Positions 40,058 through 53,343 are shown, numbered from the stretch's first letter. The stretch: DNA of 64,000 nt from Staphylococcus gallinarum (GCF_000875895.1 NZ_JXCF01000003.1:284301-348300); one strand, 5' to 3'. The notes: generated from the sequence alone by a model not told the origin. Numbers and translations are program-made.

Positions 40058-42895
40058 ATGAAACAACCATCTATTGTAGTTAAAGGCGCTCGTGCCCATA
40101 ATTTAAAAGATGTAGATATCGAAATACCTAAAGATAAGTTGATTGTGATGACAGGACTTTCAGGGTCCGGTAAATCGTCACTAGCGTTTGATACTATATA
40201 TGCCGAAGGACAACGTCGCTATGTAGAGTCATTAAGTGCATATGCAAGACAATTTTTAGGTCAAATGGATAAACCCGATGTTGATACAATTGAAGGTTTA
40301 TCACCTGCAATATCTATTGATCAGAAGACAACAAGTAAGAACCCACGTTCGACGGTAGCAACAGTTACAGAGATTTATGATTACATCCGTTTATTATATG
40401 CACGTGTAGGGAAACCAATATGCCCAAATCATGGCATTGAAATTGAATCACAAACAGTGCAACAGATGGTCGATCGTGTTATGGAGTTGGAAGACCGTAC
40501 TAAAATTCAATTGTTAGCACCCGTCGTTTCTCATAGAAAGGGATCTCATGAGAAGTTGATTGATGATATTGGTAAGAAAGGTTATGTTCGTGTACGAGTA
40601 GATGGTGAAATTACTGATATTAATGAAGTGCCAGAATTAGATAAGAATAAAAATCATACTATCGAAGTCGTAGTCGACAGATTAGTTGTGAAAGATGGTA
40701 TCGAAACACGTCTAGCAGACTCAATTGAGACAGGATTACAACTTGCAGATGGCAACCTCGTCGTAGATATTATCGATGGTGAGGAGTTAAAGTTCTCTGA
40801 AAATCACGCCTGTCCAATTTGTGGGTTTTCTATTGGAGAACTAGAGCCACGTATGTTTAGTTTTAACAGTCCCTTTGGAGCGTGTCCAACTTGTGATGGT
40901 TTAGGTCAAAAGTTAAAAGTAGACTTAGACTTAGTTGTTCCTGATCCAAACAAAACACTGAATGAAGGTGCAATCATCCCTTGGGAACCAACAAGTTCGG
41001 AATATTATCCAACATTGTTAAAACGTGTTTGCGAAGTCTTTAAAATAAATATGGATAAACCTTATAAAAAATTAACAGATAGACAAAAGGACATCATCTT
41101 ATATGGTTCTAAAGGTAAGGAAATCGAATTTACCTTTAAACAACGTAATGGTCAAACACGTAAACGTACAATGGAGTTTGAGGGTGTAATTCCAAATATT
41201 AATCGTCGCTATCATGAGTCACCATCAGAACTAGTGAGAGAAATGATGAGTAAGTATATGACTGAGCTACCATGTGAAACATGTCATGGTAAACGATTGA
41301 GTAGAGAAGCGCTATCAGTTTATGTAGCAGGTCATAATATTGGTGAAATAGTAGAGAATTCTATTAAAAACGCATTACATTTATATCAACATATCGATTT
41401 ATCAGAGCAAGATCAAAAAATTGCCGATCAAATCCTAAAGGAAATTATTTCGCGATTAGAATTTTTATATAATGTTGGGTTAGAATATTTAACTTTAAAT
41501 CGAGCGTCAGGTTCACTATCTGGTGGAGAAGCGCAACGAATTCGTTTAGCCACACAGATTGGTTCTAGATTATCTGGAGTACTCTATGTACTCGATGAAC
41601 CATCTATTGGATTGCATCAACGTGATAATGATCGCTTGATTAACACGTTAAAAGAAATGAGAGATTTAGGTAATACATTAATCGTTGTTGAACATGATGA
41701 TGATACGATGAGAGCTGCTGATTATCTAGTGGACGTAGGACCTGGTGCCGGAGAACATGGTGGTCAAATTGTTGCAAGTGGCACACCAAAGCAAGTTATG
41801 AATAATAAAAAATCACTAACAGGTCAGTATTTAAGTGGTAAGAAACGTATTGAAGTACCAGAACAACGTCGTGAAGTTACTGACAGAAAGATAGAAGTTA
41901 AAGGTGCACGTAGCAATAACTTAAAGGGTGTAAACGTGTCATTTCCACTATCTACAATGACAGTAGTAACTGGTGTATCCGGTTCCGGTAAAAGTTCACT
42001 AGTTAATGAGGTATTATATAAATCATTAGCAAAAGAAATTAATAAATCTAAAGTTAAACCTGGTGATTGTGATGAGGTCACAGGTATTGATCAACTAGAA
42101 CGAATTATTGATATTGATCAATCACCAATTGGTAGAACGCCAAGATCAAATCCAGCAACATATACTGGTGTGTTTGACAATATTCGAGATATATTTGCAC
42201 AAACAAATGAAGCCAAGGTTCGTGGCTATTCTAAAGGACGCTTTAGCTTTAATGTTAAAGGTGGCCGTTGTGAAGCTTGTAAAGGCGATGGAATTATCAA
42301 AATCGAAATGCATTTCTTGCCAGATGTGTATGTTCCATGTGAAGTATGTGGCGGTACAAGATATAATCGTGAAACGTTAGAAGTAACTTATAAAGGGAAA
42401 AATATTGCTGATATCTTAGCGATGACTGCTGAAGATGCGACTAATTTCTTTGAAAATGTACCTAAAATACATCGTAAATTAAAAACATTAGTCGATGTTG
42501 GCCTAGGATATGTAACCTTAGGACAACCCGCAACGACATTATCAGGTGGAGAAGCGCAACGTGTTAAATTAGCTTCAGAATTACACAAACGTTCAACAGG
42601 TAAATCCATTTATATTTTAGATGAACCGACAACTGGTTTACATGTTGATGACATTAGTAGATTGCTTAAAGTATTGAATAAATTAGTAGAAAATGGTGAT
42701 TCTGTCGTTATTATTGAACATAACTTGGATGTTATTAAAATGGCAGATCATATTATTGATTTAGGTCCTGAAGGTGGAGATGGTGGCGGTACAATTGTTG
42801 CCACAGGTACGCCTGAAGAGATTGCGAATGTTGAAGCAAGCTATACAGGTCGATACTTAAAGCCAGTATTAGAAAGAGATACAATCACATCTTAG
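40058..42895 (+). CDS. uvrA: UvrABC excinuclease subunit A
   Basis: 945 residues, DNA-damage sensor with two ABC ATPase modules. Walker A GLSGSGKS at 33-40 and GVSGSGKSS near 640, two signatures ([21 protein letters not shown]), and zinc modules CPICG...CPTC near 250-285 and CEACKGDG...CEVCGG near 740-765. The ATG at 40058 follows AAGGGTGA. Only 5 bp separate it from uvrB, so the pair is an operon. Confidence 0.98.
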   Translation: MKQPSIVVKGARAHNLKDVDIEIPKDKLIVMTGLSGSGKSSLAFDTIYAEGQRRYVESLSAYARQFLGQMDKPDVDTIEGLSPAISIDQKTTSKNPRSTVATVTEIYDYIRLLYARVGKPICPNHGIEIESQTVQQMVDRVMELEDRTKIQLLAPVVSHRKGSHEKLIDDIGKKGYVRVRVDGEITDINEVPELDKNKNHTIEVVVDRLVVKDGIETRLADSIETGLQLADGNLVVDIIDGEELKFSENHACPICGFSIGELEPRMFSFNSPFGACPTCDGLGQKLKVDLDLVVPDPNKTLNEGAIIPWEPTSSEYYPTLLKRVCEVFKINMDKPYKKLTDRQKDIILYGSKGKEIEFTFKQRNGQTRKRTMEFEGVIPNINRRYHESPSELVREMMSKYMTELPCETCHGKRLSREALSVYVAGHNIGEIVENSIKNALHLYQHIDLSEQDQKIADQILKEIISRLEFLYNVGLEYLTLNRASGSLSGGEAQRIRLATQIGSRLSGVLYVLDEPSIGLHQRDNDRLINTLKEMRDLGNTLIVVEHDDDTMRAADYLVDVGPGAGEHGGQIVASGTPKQVMNNKKSLTGQYLSGKKRIEVPEQRREVTDRKIEVKGARSNNLKGVNVSFPLSTMTVVTGVSGSGKSSLVNEVLYKSLAKEINKSKVKPGDCDEVTGIDQLERIIDIDQSPIGRTPRSNPATYTGVFDNIRDIFAQTNEAKVRGYSKGRFSFNVKGGRCEACKGDGIIKIEMHFLPDVYVPCEVCGGTRYNRETLEVTYKGKNIADILAMTAEDATNFFENVPKIHRKLKTLVDVGLGYVTLGQPATTLSGGEAQRVKLASELHKRSTGKSIYILDEPTTGLHVDDISRLLKVLNKLVENGDSVVIIEHNLDVIKMADHIIDLGPEGGDGGGTIVATGTPEEIANVEASYTGRYLKPVLERDTITS

Positions 42896-42947
42896 TTCAA
42901 CAATAGTAGCATATATCAGTGATATTAATTTATCGTGTATTCATATG

Positions 42948-42983
42948 AGGTCGATTGGATTATAATTATCCAATCGGCCTTTA
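42948..42983 (+). terminator. Terminator of uvrBA
   Basis: 13-bp stem AGGTCGATTGGAT / ATCCAATCGGCCT with one G-T pair, then TTTAATT. Confidence 0.85.
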
Positions 42984-43354
42984 ATTATATTGAGCTATTA
43001 AATTTTGGTTCTATAATAAGTTAGACTGCTGATAAATTATTCGTAACAGTCGGAATCGACGAAGAACTTAAATTTAAAGGCGTGAGCTTTATGCTTTAAT
43101 TTATTGGTTCAATACATAACGAATAGATTTCATTAAACTACTATAAAGCATTATAAGTTTAGGCTGAAATTTAGCGATAAAGCATGATTATAGAGACTTA
43201 ATATCGTAATATCGCTAAACAGAAATGTAAGGTAGAATAGTATTGTATGAATTATTTTATTAACTACTACACTTTTTAATATGGATTATCAATGCTTTTT
43301 GATATGATAAATACATAGCGCAAATGTAGGAGAAATATTGATAGAGGTGAAGCT
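42984..43354. other. Intergenic region uvrA-hprK
   Basis: About 370 bp without ORF. Apart from promoter-like AT-rich sequence before hprK I see nothing notable. Confidence 0.6.
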
Positions 43355-44290
43355 ATGTTAACTACGAAAAGCTTAGTCGAACGCTTTGAACTTGAAATTA
43401 TTGCAGGTGAAGCGGGTTTAAATAAGCAAATTAAAAATACTGATATTTCAAGACCTGGTTTAGAAATGGCAGGTTATTTTTCTCATTATGCCTCTGACCG
43501 TATTCAGTTATTGGGAACAACGGAATTATCTTTTTATAACTTGTTGCCAGATGAAGAGCGAAAGGGTAGAATGAGAAAGCTATGTCGCCCCGAAACACCA
43601 GCTATCATTGTAACGCGTGATTTAGAACCACCTGAAGAGTTGATACAAGCTGCAACTGAGCTTGAAACACCATTGATTACATCAACGATTGCGACAACAC
43701 AATTAATGGGTCGTTTGACAACGTTTTTAGAACATGAATTAGCTAGAACGACTTCATTACATGGTGTGTTAGTTGACGTTTATGGCGTAGGTGTCTTAAT
43801 TACTGGTGATTCTGGTATCGGTAAGAGTGAAACAGCATTAGAACTTGTTAAACGTGGTCATCGACTCGTTGCAGATGATAATGTCGAAATTCGAGAAGTG
43901 AGTAAAGACGAACTCATTGGTAAAGCGCCAAAGTTAATCGAACATTTACTTGAAATTAGAGGTTTAGGTATCATCAATGTAATGACGCTATTTGGTGCGG
44001 GATCAATTTTAACTGAAAAAAGGCTACGTTTAAATATTCATTTAGAAAATTGGCACAAAGATAAATTGTATGACCGTGTTGGTTTAAATGAGGAAAAGTT
44101 AAAAATCCTAGATAATGAAATCACGAAGAAGACGATTCCAGTCAGACCCGGACGTAACGTGGCCGTTATCATTGAAGTAGCAGCGATGAATTATCGTTTA
44201 AATATTATGGGTATCAACACTGCTGAAGAATTCAATGATCGTCTCAATGCTGAAATTATGAGAAATGGACACCACAGTGAGGAGAACTAA
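43355..44290 (+). CDS. hprK: HPr kinase/phosphorylase
   Basis: 311 residues. Bifunctional enzyme that phosphorylates HPr on Ser46 and removes the phosphate, controlling carbon catabolite repression with CcpA. The N-terminal domain (1-130) precedes the catalytic domain with P-loop GDSGIGKSE near 151-159 and the signature [19 protein letters not shown] near 205. AGAGGTGAAG precedes the ATG. It leads a run hprK-lgt-acyltransferase-TPR gene with very short gaps. Confidence 0.98.
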   Translation: MLTTKSLVERFELEIIAGEAGLNKQIKNTDISRPGLEMAGYFSHYASDRIQLLGTTELSFYNLLPDEERKGRMRKLCRPETPAIIVTRDLEPPEELIQAATELETPLITSTIATTQLMGRLTTFLEHELARTTSLHGVLVDVYGVGVLITGDSGIGKSETALELVKRGHRLVADDNVEIREVSKDELIGKAPKLIEHLLEIRGLGIINVMTLFGAGSILTEKRLRLNIHLENWHKDKLYDRVGLNEEKLKILDNEITKKTIPVRPGRNVAVIIEVAAMNYRLNIMGINTAEEFNDRLNAEIMRNGHHSEEN

Positions 44291-44293
44291 TTG

Positions 44294-45130
44294 ATGATGA
44301 GTTTAAATTATATTGATCCTATTGCATTTGAATTAGGACCAATTTCAGTACGTTGGTATGGCATAATTATCGCTACTGGTATATTACTTGGCTATTTTAT
44401 TGCACAGGCTAGTGTGAAGCGAATTGGTCATGATAAAGATACGTTAGTAGATATTATTTTTTGGAGTGCTATTGTAGGATTTATCGTTGCACGTATTTAC
44501 TTTGTAATATTTCAATGGCCATATTATGCACAGAATCCAATAGAAATCCCTATGATTTGGCATGGGGGTATCGCAATACACGGTGGTTTAATAGGCGGAT
44601 TTATTACCGGTATCTTTGTGTGTAGACATAAGAATCTCAATCCATTTCAAATTGGTGATGTGATTGCACCAAGTATGATATTAGGTCAAGGTATAGGTCG
44701 TTGGGGTAACTTTATGAATCATGAAGCACATGGTGGTCCTGTTGCTAAGAGTTTCTTAGAGAACCTACATATACCAAATTTTATTATTGAGAATATGCAT
44801 ATAAATGGTAAGTACTATCATCCGACATTTTTATACGAATCACTTTGGGATATTATTGGTTTTATTGTGTTAATCTTTATTAGAAAGCATTTACGTGTTG
44901 GAGATACGTTGTGTCTCTATTTAATATGGTATTCGATCGGTAGATTTTTCGTTGAAGGATTACGTACGGATAGTCTTATGTTGACAGAACATATTAGAGT
45001 TGCACAAGTGATGTCCGTAGTACTTATTATCGTCGGTATCGTGATAATGGTAATACGTAGAGTGAAATATAAGGCGCCACAGTATAAAGCTGTCGGACCT
45101 TTAGCTTGGCCAACTAAAAAGGTGAAGTGA
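44294..45130 (+). CDS. lgt: Prolipoprotein diacylglyceryl transferase
   Basis: 278 residues with about seven membrane segments. It transfers diacylglycerol from phosphatidylglycerol to the lipobox Cys, the first step in lipoprotein maturation (substrates here include SstD and the EMYY lipoprotein). Signatures [13 protein letters not shown] and [14 protein letters not shown] are present. Start choices are TTG at 44291 or ATG at 44294; GAGGAG ends 9-11 bases before. Directly after hprK. Confidence 0.97.
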   Translation: MMSLNYIDPIAFELGPISVRWYGIIIATGILLGYFIAQASVKRIGHDKDTLVDIIFWSAIVGFIVARIYFVIFQWPYYAQNPIEIPMIWHGGIAIHGGLIGGFITGIFVCRHKNLNPFQIGDVIAPSMILGQGIGRWGNFMNHEAHGGPVAKSFLENLHIPNFIIENMHINGKYYHPTFLYESLWDIIGFIVLIFIRKHLRVGDTLCLYLIWYSIGRFFVEGLRTDSLMLTEHIRVAQVMSVVLIIVGIVIMVIRRVKYKAPQYKAVGPLAWPTKKVK

Positions 45131-45133
45131 TGA

Positions 45134-45613
45134 TTGTTTATGCGTAAGTTAACAAAGTTGCCATCCAAGGGGTCTAATCCCCTTTGGCAAATGTATCGAT
45201 ATGTCAAAGCCGTTAAAGTATTTAAGCAAACGATAGTCATAGAACTATGTCGCTATATGCCAAACTTAAAGGTTAAGCGATGGATATATCAGCATATATT
45301 AAAGATGAAGATAGGTACGAATACAGCCTTTGCATTTAAGGTTGTTCCAGATATCATTAAGCCGGAACTTATTACTATTGGCAATAATTGTGTAATAGGC
45401 TACAATACAACTATTTTAACGCATGAATTTTTAGTTGATGAATATCGCACTGGACCAGTTCAGATTGGTGACAACACATTAATTGGTGCAAATGTTACAA
45501 TTTTAGCTGGTGTGACGATAGGTAGTAATGTCAAAGTAGGTGCTGGAACGGTCGTTGCAAAGGATATTCCAGATTATGCTGTCGCATACGGCAATCCAAT
45601 GCAAATTAAATAA
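45134..45613 (+). CDS. Left-handed beta-helix acyltransferase (YvoF-like)
   Basis: About 157-159 residues with hexapeptide repeats typical of trimeric acetyltransferases ([42 protein letters not shown]). B. subtilis has a related gene (yvoF) after lgt. Substrate unknown; perhaps acetyl- or succinyl-transfer to a sugar or wall component. TTG at 45134 has AGGTGA eight bases upstream, while ATG at 45140 is the conventional codon; either may be used. Confidence 0.85.
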   Translation: MFMRKLTKLPSKGSNPLWQMYRYVKAVKVFKQTIVIELCRYMPNLKVKRWIYQHILKMKIGTNTAFAFKVVPDIIKPELITIGNNCVIGYNTTILTHEFLVDEYRTGPVQIGDNTLIGANVTILAGVTIGSNVKVGAGTVVAKDIPDYAVAYGNPMQIK

Positions 45614-45642
45614 TGAAACATGTAACTAGGAGGTGAACATAG

Positions 45643-47079
45643 ATGGCGCAAAACAATAAAGTGATACAAATGAAATTAGATAGTCATTTTTATAAGCGAT
45701 TAGCTGAACAAAAATTTCAACATCAAGATTATAAAAAGGCTGCAGAATACTTCGAAAAAGTGCTTGATATGTCACCCCATGATTTTGAGAGCAAAGTAAA
45801 GTATGCAGAAAGTCTTGTGAAATTGGGATTAAGTAATAAAGCAGAACAGCTTTATTATGAAAGCATTGCACAAGATGAAGACGTTGCTGATAGTTATTAC
45901 GAATTAAGTCAGTTAAATATTATAAAAAATGATCCTAATAAGGCCTTCTTATTTGGAATGAATTACGTTATTCTTGCTGAGGATGAAGATTATCAAGAAG
46001 AATTAGAAGAGATGTTCGAAGTATCTTATCATTCTCCAGAGAAAATAGAAATTGAGAGTCAATTATTTGCCATACAATTAATTTTCCAATATTTATTTTC
46101 ACATGGACGTTTAGTAGATGCTCAGAAATATTTGTTAAGGCAAAGTGACACACTTCAAGCACATCGAGTACTACGTAATTTACTTGCAATGTGCTATTTA
46201 TATCTCAATAAATATGATACGGCACGTGAAATGTTTGAACAATTACTAGCTGAAGATAACACCGATGTACACGCACTCTGCCATTACACGTTGTTACTGT
46301 ACAATACAAATGATGTAGAAAAGTATGAACGCTATTTAAATTTATTGAATAAAGTCGCACCGATGAATGAAGATGAATCGTTTAAACTCGGTATCGTTCT
46401 TTGTTATTTAAAGCAATACGAAGCTTCGCAAAGTGTGCTCTTACCTCTATATAAAAAAGGCAAATTTCTTTCAATTCAAATGTATAATGCACTCAGTTTT
46501 AATTATTACCATTTAAATAATATTGAAGAAAGTAAATATTTTTGGTCAAAATTACAAGATATTGCACAAGTTGACGTTGGCTATGCACCGTGGGTCATTG
46601 CCGAAAGTAAAGTATATTTTGATGAACAAATTTTACCACTGTTAATGAATGATGATAATCACCATAGATTATATGGTATTTTTTTATTGAATCAATTAAG
46701 GGGTAAGGAAGTATTTATGACCGAAGAAATTTGGTCTGTATTAGAAACAATGAATGATTATGAGAAGTTATATCTAACTTATTTAATTCAAGATTTAAAA
46801 TTAACTAAATTAGATTTCATTCACAAAGGCCTACTGATGATGTACAATGTGGAAGCATTAAAAAATAATGAAATGTTATTTATTATTTGGATTGACCAAG
46901 CAGAAGCAATTATTGCCGAACAATCAGATTTAACAGACGTAAATGCTTATGTTGCAGCTTATGTGTATATGCATTATAGAGCTTCTGAGCAAAAGGTCAC
47001 AAAGCAACAAGTCTGTGACTGGTTTGAAATTTCTAATTATAAATTAAATAAAACCATAGATTATTTATTGAGCATATAA
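45643..47079 (+). CDS. Tetratricopeptide-repeat protein
   Basis: 478 residues, cytoplasmic. TPR repeats are visible: KRLAEQKFQHQDYKKAAEYF and following segments to about residue 100, further repeats at 180-300, and a more divergent C-terminus with a helix-turn-like end. A related gene lies near trxB in other Bacillales. Specific partner unknown. Perfect AGGAGGTGA precedes the ATG. It is last in the hprK-lgt run, 65 bp before trxB. Confidence 0.85.
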   Translation: MAQNNKVIQMKLDSHFYKRLAEQKFQHQDYKKAAEYFEKVLDMSPHDFESKVKYAESLVKLGLSNKAEQLYYESIAQDEDVADSYYELSQLNIIKNDPNKAFLFGMNYVILAEDEDYQEELEEMFEVSYHSPEKIEIESQLFAIQLIFQYLFSHGRLVDAQKYLLRQSDTLQAHRVLRNLLAMCYLYLNKYDTAREMFEQLLAEDNTDVHALCHYTLLLYNTNDVEKYERYLNLLNKVAPMNEDESFKLGIVLCYLKQYEASQSVLLPLYKKGKFLSIQMYNALSFNYYHLNNIEESKYFWSKLQDIAQVDVGYAPWVIAESKVYFDEQILPLLMNDDNHHRLYGIFLLNQLRGKEVFMTEEIWSVLETMNDYEKLYLTYLIQDLKLTKLDFIHKGLLMMYNVEALKNNEMLFIIWIDQAEAIIAEQSDLTDVNAYVAAYVYMHYRASEQKVTKQQVCDWFEISNYKLNKTIDYLLSI

Positions 47080-47144
47080 GTTTAATAAAATCAAGAAATC
47101 ATATATAATGCGCATAATGAATTAATAAACAGGAGGCAATTTAA

Positions 47145-48089
<945 letters not shown>

Positions 48090-48136
48090 TTAATATAATT
48101 CGCAGTACACGAACAATAAAATAATAATTCAGTCAT

Positions 48137-48192
48137 AGCTAGAATGTTTATCACATAGAATTAATGGTGAATATAACATTCTAGCTTTTTTA
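48137..48192 (+). terminator. Terminator of trxB
   Basis: Stem AGCTAGAATGTT / AACATTCTAGCT with an internal loop, followed by TTTTTTAC. Confidence 0.87.
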
Positions 48193-48510
48193 CGTATGTA
48201 TATAGAGATATGAAAGAGGTTAATAAAAAGTTTATTATTGTTATCTTTAAAGTTATTTGGGAAAAGAAATAGCATAAGATTTTTCACACAAAAACATATT
48301 ATTTAAAAATGATAAGTACATAAAGACGAAGTTGTTAAAATGTGGTTTAATAATTAAGATAATAAACTATTACCTATGTGGTTTTTAATGTAAAATATAA
48401 TATGATAGCATGATTAATATTAGTTGATTTTATACAACGACAATATGGTTGATAAGATTGTCATCTATAGTGAAGTGTAATAGAAAATATGTAACGGATG
48501 GTGTGAAGAT
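48193..48510. other. Intergenic region trxB-rapZ
   Basis: About 320 bp, AT-rich, presumably with the rapZ promoter; no other element recognised. Confidence 0.55.
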
Positions 48511-49437
48511 ATGCAACATGGAGAAAAGGAAACAATTAAAAGTGAATTATTGGTTGTAACAGGCTTATCAGGTGCTGGTAAATCAGTCGTTATACAAAGT
48601 TTAGAAGATATTGGATATTTTTGTGTTGATAATTTGCCACCCATTTTGTTACCAAAATTTGTTGAATTGATGGAACAGGGAAACCCATCATTACAAAAGG
48701 TTGCAATAGCAATTGATTTGAGAGGGAAAGAACTTTTTAAATCATTGATTCAAGAAATAGATCAAATAAAGAGCAATACTAATTTAATTGTCGATTTAAT
48801 ATTCTTAGAAGCTTCAAATGAAAAGCTAATTTCTCGATACAAAGAAACACGTAGAGCTCATCCATTAAATGAAAATGGTCAACGTTCACTCATAGAATCT
48901 ATAGATGAAGAGCGTTATCTTTTAAATGAAATAAAAAGTTTAGCTAATTATACGATCGATACATCATACATGAAACCAAAAGAATTGCGTAAAAGAATTG
49001 AAGACTACTTTAATCGCAATGACATCGATACCTTTAATATCAGCGTGACAAGTTTCGGCTTTAAACATGGTATTCAAATGGATGCAGATTTAGTATTTGA
49101 TGTACGTTTCCTACCTAATCCACATTACGTTGACGATCTAAGACCGCTTACTGGTGAAGATGAGCCTGTATACAATTATGTAATGAAATGGAAAGAGACA
49201 AATATCTTCTTTGAGAAATTAATGGATTTACTAAAATTTATGATTCCTGGTTATAAAAAGGAAGGGAAATCACAATTAGTTATCGCAATTGGTTGTACAG
49301 GTGGTCAACATAGGTCTGTTGCTTTAGCAAAGCGTATAGGAGCAGATTTGCAAGATAGCTTTGACTATAATGTCTATGTGCACCATCGTGATGCACATGT
49401 TGAAAGTGGCGTGAGAAATAAAAATGAGAAAAATTAA
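48511..49437 (+). CDS. rapZ: RNase adapter/nucleotide-binding protein RapZ (YvcJ)
   Basis: 308 residues. N-terminal P-loop GLSGAGKS at 18-25 and C-terminal domain with [17 protein letters not shown]. In E. coli RapZ presents sRNA to RNase E; in B. subtilis YvcJ binds nucleotides and affects competence. First gene of the widely conserved rapZ-yvcK-whiA cluster; it overlaps yvcK by 14 bp. GGTGTGAAG precedes the ATG. Confidence 0.96.
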   Translation: MQHGEKETIKSELLVVTGLSGAGKSVVIQSLEDIGYFCVDNLPPILLPKFVELMEQGNPSLQKVAIAIDLRGKELFKSLIQEIDQIKSNTNLIVDLIFLEASNEKLISRYKETRRAHPLNENGQRSLIESIDEERYLLNEIKSLANYTIDTSYMKPKELRKRIEDYFNRNDIDTFNISVTSFGFKHGIQMDADLVFDVRFLPNPHYVDDLRPLTGEDEPVYNYVMKWKETNIFFEKLMDLLKFMIPGYKKEGKSQLVIAIGCTGGQHRSVALAKRIGADLQDSFDYNVYVHHRDAHVESGVRNKNEKN

Positions 49438-50419
49438 ACTTGTACTCATCGGAGGTGGCACAGGTTTATCCGTACTAGCACGTGGCTTAAGAGATTACCA
49501 AATTGATATAACTACGATAGTAACTGTAGCTGATGATGGTGGTAGTACAGGTAAGATTAGAAATGAAATGGATATTCCTGCGCCTGGAGATATTCGAAAT
49601 GTAATTTCAGCATTAAGCGAAACAGAAACAACGTTAAATCAACTATTTCAATATCGTTTTAAAGAGAATCAAGTCGAAGGACATGCATTGGGTAATTTGA
49701 TTATTGCTGCTTTGACAAATATTACTGATGATTTTGGTCATGCGGTAAAGTTATTGAGTGAAATTTTAAATATAAAGGGTCGAGTGATTCCGTCTACGAA
49801 TACCAGTGTACGTTTAAATGCAGTGATGGATGATGGTGAAGTTGTTTATGGTGAGTCAGAAATACCAAAAAAGAATAAAAGGATTAAGCGTGTATTTTTA
49901 GAGCCTGAAGACGTAGAGCCTATGGAAGAGGCGGTTAGGGCATTAGAAGATGCTGATTTAATTGTACTTGGTCCTGGTTCGCTGTATACGAGCGTGATTT
50001 CCAATCTATGTGTCAAAGGTATTAGTAAAGCTTTATTACAAAGTGAAGCACCAAAATTATATGTATCTAATGTGATGACACAACCTGGTGAAACAACAGG
50101 TTACACTGCAGAAGATCATGTTAATGCGATACATGAACACATTGGTGAAAGATGCATTGATTATGCAATTTGTGGGCCACAAACCTATAATGAAGAAGTG
50201 TTGAGACGTTACAGGGAGGAAAATGCTAAACCTGTACATTGCGATATTCAAGAAATGGAAAAATTAGGTATCAAAGTGATGACACACCCAGATTTAATTG
50301 AAATTTCAACTCAAAATTATGTACGACATAATTATGAAATTTTAGCTAAAATGATTTATGAAATCGCAATTAACGAAACAGAAACAATTGAATTTAATAG
50401 AGATGAAAAGACTAAATAA
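49424..50419 (+). CDS. yvcK: Gluconeogenesis factor YvcK (2-phospho-L-lactate transferase-like)
   Basis: 331 residues. [17 protein letters not shown] at the N-terminus and [17 protein letters not shown] are the CofD/YvcK nucleotide-binding signatures. In B. subtilis it is needed for growth on gluconeogenic carbon and for PBP1 localisation; recent work places it in cell-wall precursor control with UDP-GlcNAc binding. Middle gene of the rapZ-yvcK-whiA operon; starts within rapZ. Confidence 0.95.
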   Translation: MRKIKLVLIGGGTGLSVLARGLRDYQIDITTIVTVADDGGSTGKIRNEMDIPAPGDIRNVISALSETETTLNQLFQYRFKENQVEGHALGNLIIAALTNITDDFGHAVKLLSEILNIKGRVIPSTNTSVRLNAVMDDGEVVYGESEIPKKNKRIKRVFLEPEDVEPMEEAVRALEDADLIVLGPGSLYTSVISNLCVKGISKALLQSEAPKLYVSNVMTQPGETTGYTAEDHVNAIHEHIGERCIDYAICGPQTYNEEVLRRYREENAKPVHCDIQEMEKLGIKVMTHPDLIEISTQNYVRHNYEILAKMIYEIAINETETIEFNRDEKTK

Positions 50420-50460
50420 ATTTTACTAAAGTGATTTAGTAAGGAAAGGACTGATAAACA

Positions 50461-51408
50461 ATGAGCTTTGCATCCGATATGAAAAATGAACTCACGAGAA
50501 TAGAAGTTGATGAAGCGAATGCAAAAGCAGAGCTCAGTGCACTTATTCGAATGAATGGTGCGCTCAGTCTTGCCAATCAGCAATTTGTCATAAATGTTCA
50601 AACAGAAAATGCCACGACGGCACGCCGTATTTATTCTTTAATTAAAAAGGTATTCGGTGTTGAAGTAGAACTACTTGTGAGAAAAAAAATGAAGCTAAAA
50701 AAGAATAACATTTATATTTGTCGTATCAAATCACAATCTAGAGAGATATTGAATGATTTAGGTATCTTAAAGGACGGCGTATTTACTAGAGAAATTGATG
50801 AGTCTATGATTCAAGATGATGAAATGAAACGCAGTTATTTAAGAGGGGCCTTTTTAGCAGGAGGATCTGTAAATAATCCAGAAACGTCTTCATATCATTT
50901 AGAAATTTTTTCATTATATGAAGATCATTCAGAAGGCTTAACACAATTAATGAATAATTATGAATTGAATGCGAAACATTTAGAACGTAAAAAGGGGAGC
51001 ATTGCCTATTTAAAAGAAGCAGAAAAAATATCTGATTTCCTAAGCCTAATCGGAGGATTCCAAGCATTATTAAAATTTGAGGATGTCCGTATCGTCAGAG
51101 ATATGAGAAATTCAGTAAATCGTTTAGTTAACTGTGAAACAGCTAATTTAAATAAAACTGTAAGTGCTGCAATGAAACAAGTTGAAAGCATACAGCTGAT
51201 TGATGAGGAAATTGGGCTGGATAATTTGCCAGAAAGATTAAGAGAGATTGCTAAATTAAGAGTAGAACATCAAGATGTATCTTTAAAGGAATTAGGTGAA
51301 ATGATGTCTACAGGTACGATTTCAAAATCAGGTGTGAATCACCGCTTAAGAAAATTAAACGAAATGGCTGATAAAATTCGAAGCGGAGAACCATTAGAAT
51401 TGAAATAG
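50461..51408 (+). CDS. whiA: DNA-binding protein WhiA
   Basis: 315 residues: an N-terminal LAGLIDADG-like homing-endonuclease fold without catalytic activity ([14 protein letters not shown] near residue 125) and a C-terminal helix-turn-helix ([26 protein letters not shown]). It binds DNA and affects division and chromosome segregation in Firmicutes. AAGGAAAGGAC precedes the ATG. Last gene of its operon, then a terminator. Confidence 0.96.
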   Translation: MSFASDMKNELTRIEVDEANAKAELSALIRMNGALSLANQQFVINVQTENATTARRIYSLIKKVFGVEVELLVRKKMKLKKNNIYICRIKSQSREILNDLGILKDGVFTREIDESMIQDDEMKRSYLRGAFLAGGSVNNPETSSYHLEIFSLYEDHSEGLTQLMNNYELNAKHLERKKGSIAYLKEAEKISDFLSLIGGFQALLKFEDVRIVRDMRNSVNRLVNCETANLNKTVSAAMKQVESIQLIDEEIGLDNLPERLREIAKLRVEHQDVSLKELGEMMSTGTISKSGVNHRLRKLNEMADKIRSGEPLELK

Positions 51409-51464
51409 TAGATATGTATGAAACTTTTAAAGAAATTATTATAAAATAACAACAGTATAAATTT

Positions 51465-51498
51465 AGAGTTCACTCATTAATAAGTGAACTCTTTTTTA
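51465..51498 (+). terminator. Terminator of rapZ-yvcK-whiA
   Basis: Perfect 10-bp stem AGAGTTCACT / AGTGAACTCT, then TTTTTTATT. Confidence 0.92.
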
Positions 51499-51584
51499 TT
51501 TAATCACTTATTTCAGAATATTCTAATAAATGTTAAGTTAAAAGATGGATATATGAAATCAATTTTGTGAAGGATGTGTTTTGT

Positions 51585-52304
51585 TTGAGCGTAAATACAG
51601 ATTGGTTAAGTCTAGATAGAATTATATTTATTGGACGAACGTTTGATGAATATATGAAAATGTTTAATTTAAATGCGTCAGAATTAAAGGGGAAGAATAT
51701 ACTTGATTGTCCAGCAGGTGCATGTGCTTTTGGGTCTCAAATGAAATCGTCTTCAATAAATATTAAATCATGTGACATAGCTTATTATTTTGATAAACAA
51801 TCATTATATAAGAAAGGGCAACAAGATATTGAACATGCGATAGAAAATATAGAGAAAGCAAAGCATCTTTATAATTGGACATATTTTAAGAATACACAAG
51901 AATTAAAAAATTCGCGCATCCAAGCATTAGAGAATTGTTATTCGGATATGGTCATTAATAAGGAAGATTATGTAGCCGCGAAGTTGCCTGTTCTGCCATT
52001 TGCAGATCATAGTTTTGATATTTTATTATCTGCACATTTTTTATTTATGTACGCTGACCAGTTAGATTATGAATTTCATCGTGCTTGCATTAATGAAATG
52101 CTTCGCGTGTCAAAGAATGAAATTAGAATTTTTCCTATAGTTGATTTAAAAGGTGAGCAATACCAATATCTATCTGAGATTTTGAGCTATATTTCAGATT
52201 TAGGTCATGAGACAGAACTGATTAAAGTTGATTATGAATTTCAAAAAAATGCGCATACTATGATGAAAATTACAATAAGAGGTAATGATAAAGTTGAGCT
52301 ATAA
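51585..52304 (+). CDS. SAM-dependent methyltransferase-like protein
   Basis: 239 residues. NILDCPAGACAFG (around 40) fits methyltransferase motif I, and FADHSFDILLSAHFLFMYADQL fits the later post-motifs of class I enzymes. Substrate unknown. The start is best set at TTG 51585, ten bases after AAGGA; the frame extends to GTG 51567 but without a binding site. The sequence around 51636 (CGAACGTTTG) is coding, not an SOS box. Confidence 0.8.
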   Translation: MSVNTDWLSLDRIIFIGRTFDEYMKMFNLNASELKGKNILDCPAGACAFGSQMKSSSINIKSCDIAYYFDKQSLYKKGQQDIEHAIENIEKAKHLYNWTYFKNTQELKNSRIQALENCYSDMVINKEDYVAAKLPVLPFADHSFDILLSAHFLFMYADQLDYEFHRACINEMLRVSKNEIRIFPIVDLKGEQYQYLSEILSYISDLGHETELIKVDYEFQKNAHTMMKITIRGNDKVEL

Positions 52305-52334
52305 CATAACACAGAATTATAACCATAATAATTA

Positions 52335-52500
52335 GAAAATGAAATTGATAGTTTATGCTGTAAAAAGTTTACTATTATCAAACTGATATAAGTTGTGAAA
52401 GTCGGACTGATATTTTTGTTGAAAATAATTAAAAAAATAGCATTATAAAATCATATTAAAAAAGACAAAGTGATAATCATTAAGTTAACACTTTGTCTTA
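52335..52500. other. Intergenic hairpins after the methyltransferase gene
   Basis: 52339-52382 weakly resembles the IS-end hairpin seen at 14600 and 20880 (GATAGTTTATGCTGTAAAAA). A clear terminator lies at 52458-52500. Confidence 0.4.
52458..52500 (-). terminator. Terminator between convergent methyltransferase and monooxygenase genes
   Basis: Perfect 11-bp stem AAGACAAAGTG / CACTTTGTCTT (52462-52472, 52489-52499); T-run best on the minus strand (TTTTTAA), so it serves the minus-strand monooxygenase. Confidence 0.82.
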
Positions 52501-52642
52501 TTGTTGCTTGCATGTTTAGGATAAGGTGTAGTTCAGAACGCACCTCTTAATACTGCCATTAGAAGTCGCGAAATGCGCAGTCAATCAATGAAATTAATGT
52601 GTATAAAAAACGTAAAAACTCACCTTTTGTGAAAAGTTGCAA

Positions 52643-52969
52643 TTACTTTCTTAAAAAATGATCATCATTATGTGAACCATTATCTTCTTTGTAACGTTCC
52701 ATTTTCATATGTAAATCATATTTATCTCGTAATGCAGCAATTTCTTTCATCATATCTGAAGCATGATGCTTATCCAATGCTTCTTGATTTATCCAACTAT
52801 CTATCAGTAACACAGTTTCAGGATCTTCATAAGATAAGAAATAATCATATTTTAAATTACCAGGTTGCGCTTTAATTCTTGCTACAATTCCTTCATTAAT
52901 CATAGCTTCGATAAAGCGTTTTGCGCTTCCATTTTTACCAGTATAATATAAATTTACAGTTAAACTCAT
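52643..52969 (-). CDS. Putative antibiotic-biosynthesis/quinol monooxygenase (ABM domain)
   Basis: 108 residues, a single alpha-beta ferredoxin-like ABM domain (LTVNLYYTGKNGSAKRFIEAM; later VLLIDSWINQEALDKHHASD) like YgiN and related small monooxygenases. Such proteins act on quinones or other aromatic substrates; specificity unknown. Preceded by AGGAG on the minus strand. Confidence 0.82.
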   Translation of the reverse strand: MSLTVNLYYTGKNGSAKRFIEAMINEGIVARIKAQPGNLKYDYFLSYEDPETVLLIDSWINQEALDKHHASDMMKEIAALRDKYDLHMKMERYKEDNGSHNDDHFLRK

Positions 52970-53343
52970 TTTAAAAATCTCCTATCTAATATTATAGAAT
53001 TAAATTGTTTCATGAGAATATAATTCTTTCGATATATGTATTATAGATTAACGCTAATTTAAATCAAACATGATGAATTACATACTTATTTTTATTAATT
53101 TCATATAAGCTTGATTATAATTTGTGGCTTTAGAAGTGATAATTATGATTATTTCATTAAATAATTTTTACGCACATATAATATGAAAGAATAAAATATA
53201 GCTTATGTTATAATTTTACAATTCTCGCCATATTAATTTTTTAATAAAATCTAATATTTTATTAAAGTTTTGAACAATTGTTTACCTGTGATATATAATT
53301 AGGGGAAATAGTTTATTAATAATAATATGTGGGGGAGATTGAA
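52970..53343. other. AT-rich gap before the glycosyltransferase locus
   Basis: About 370 bp with composition clearly AT-richer than average; likely promoter region for the GT2 gene. No specific motif recognised. Confidence 0.55.

Noticed and set aside
51636..51645. CGAACGTTTG resembling an SOS box
   Set aside because: Only the palindromic centre matches; it lies inside the methyltransferase coding sequence and lacks the full 14-base consensus.
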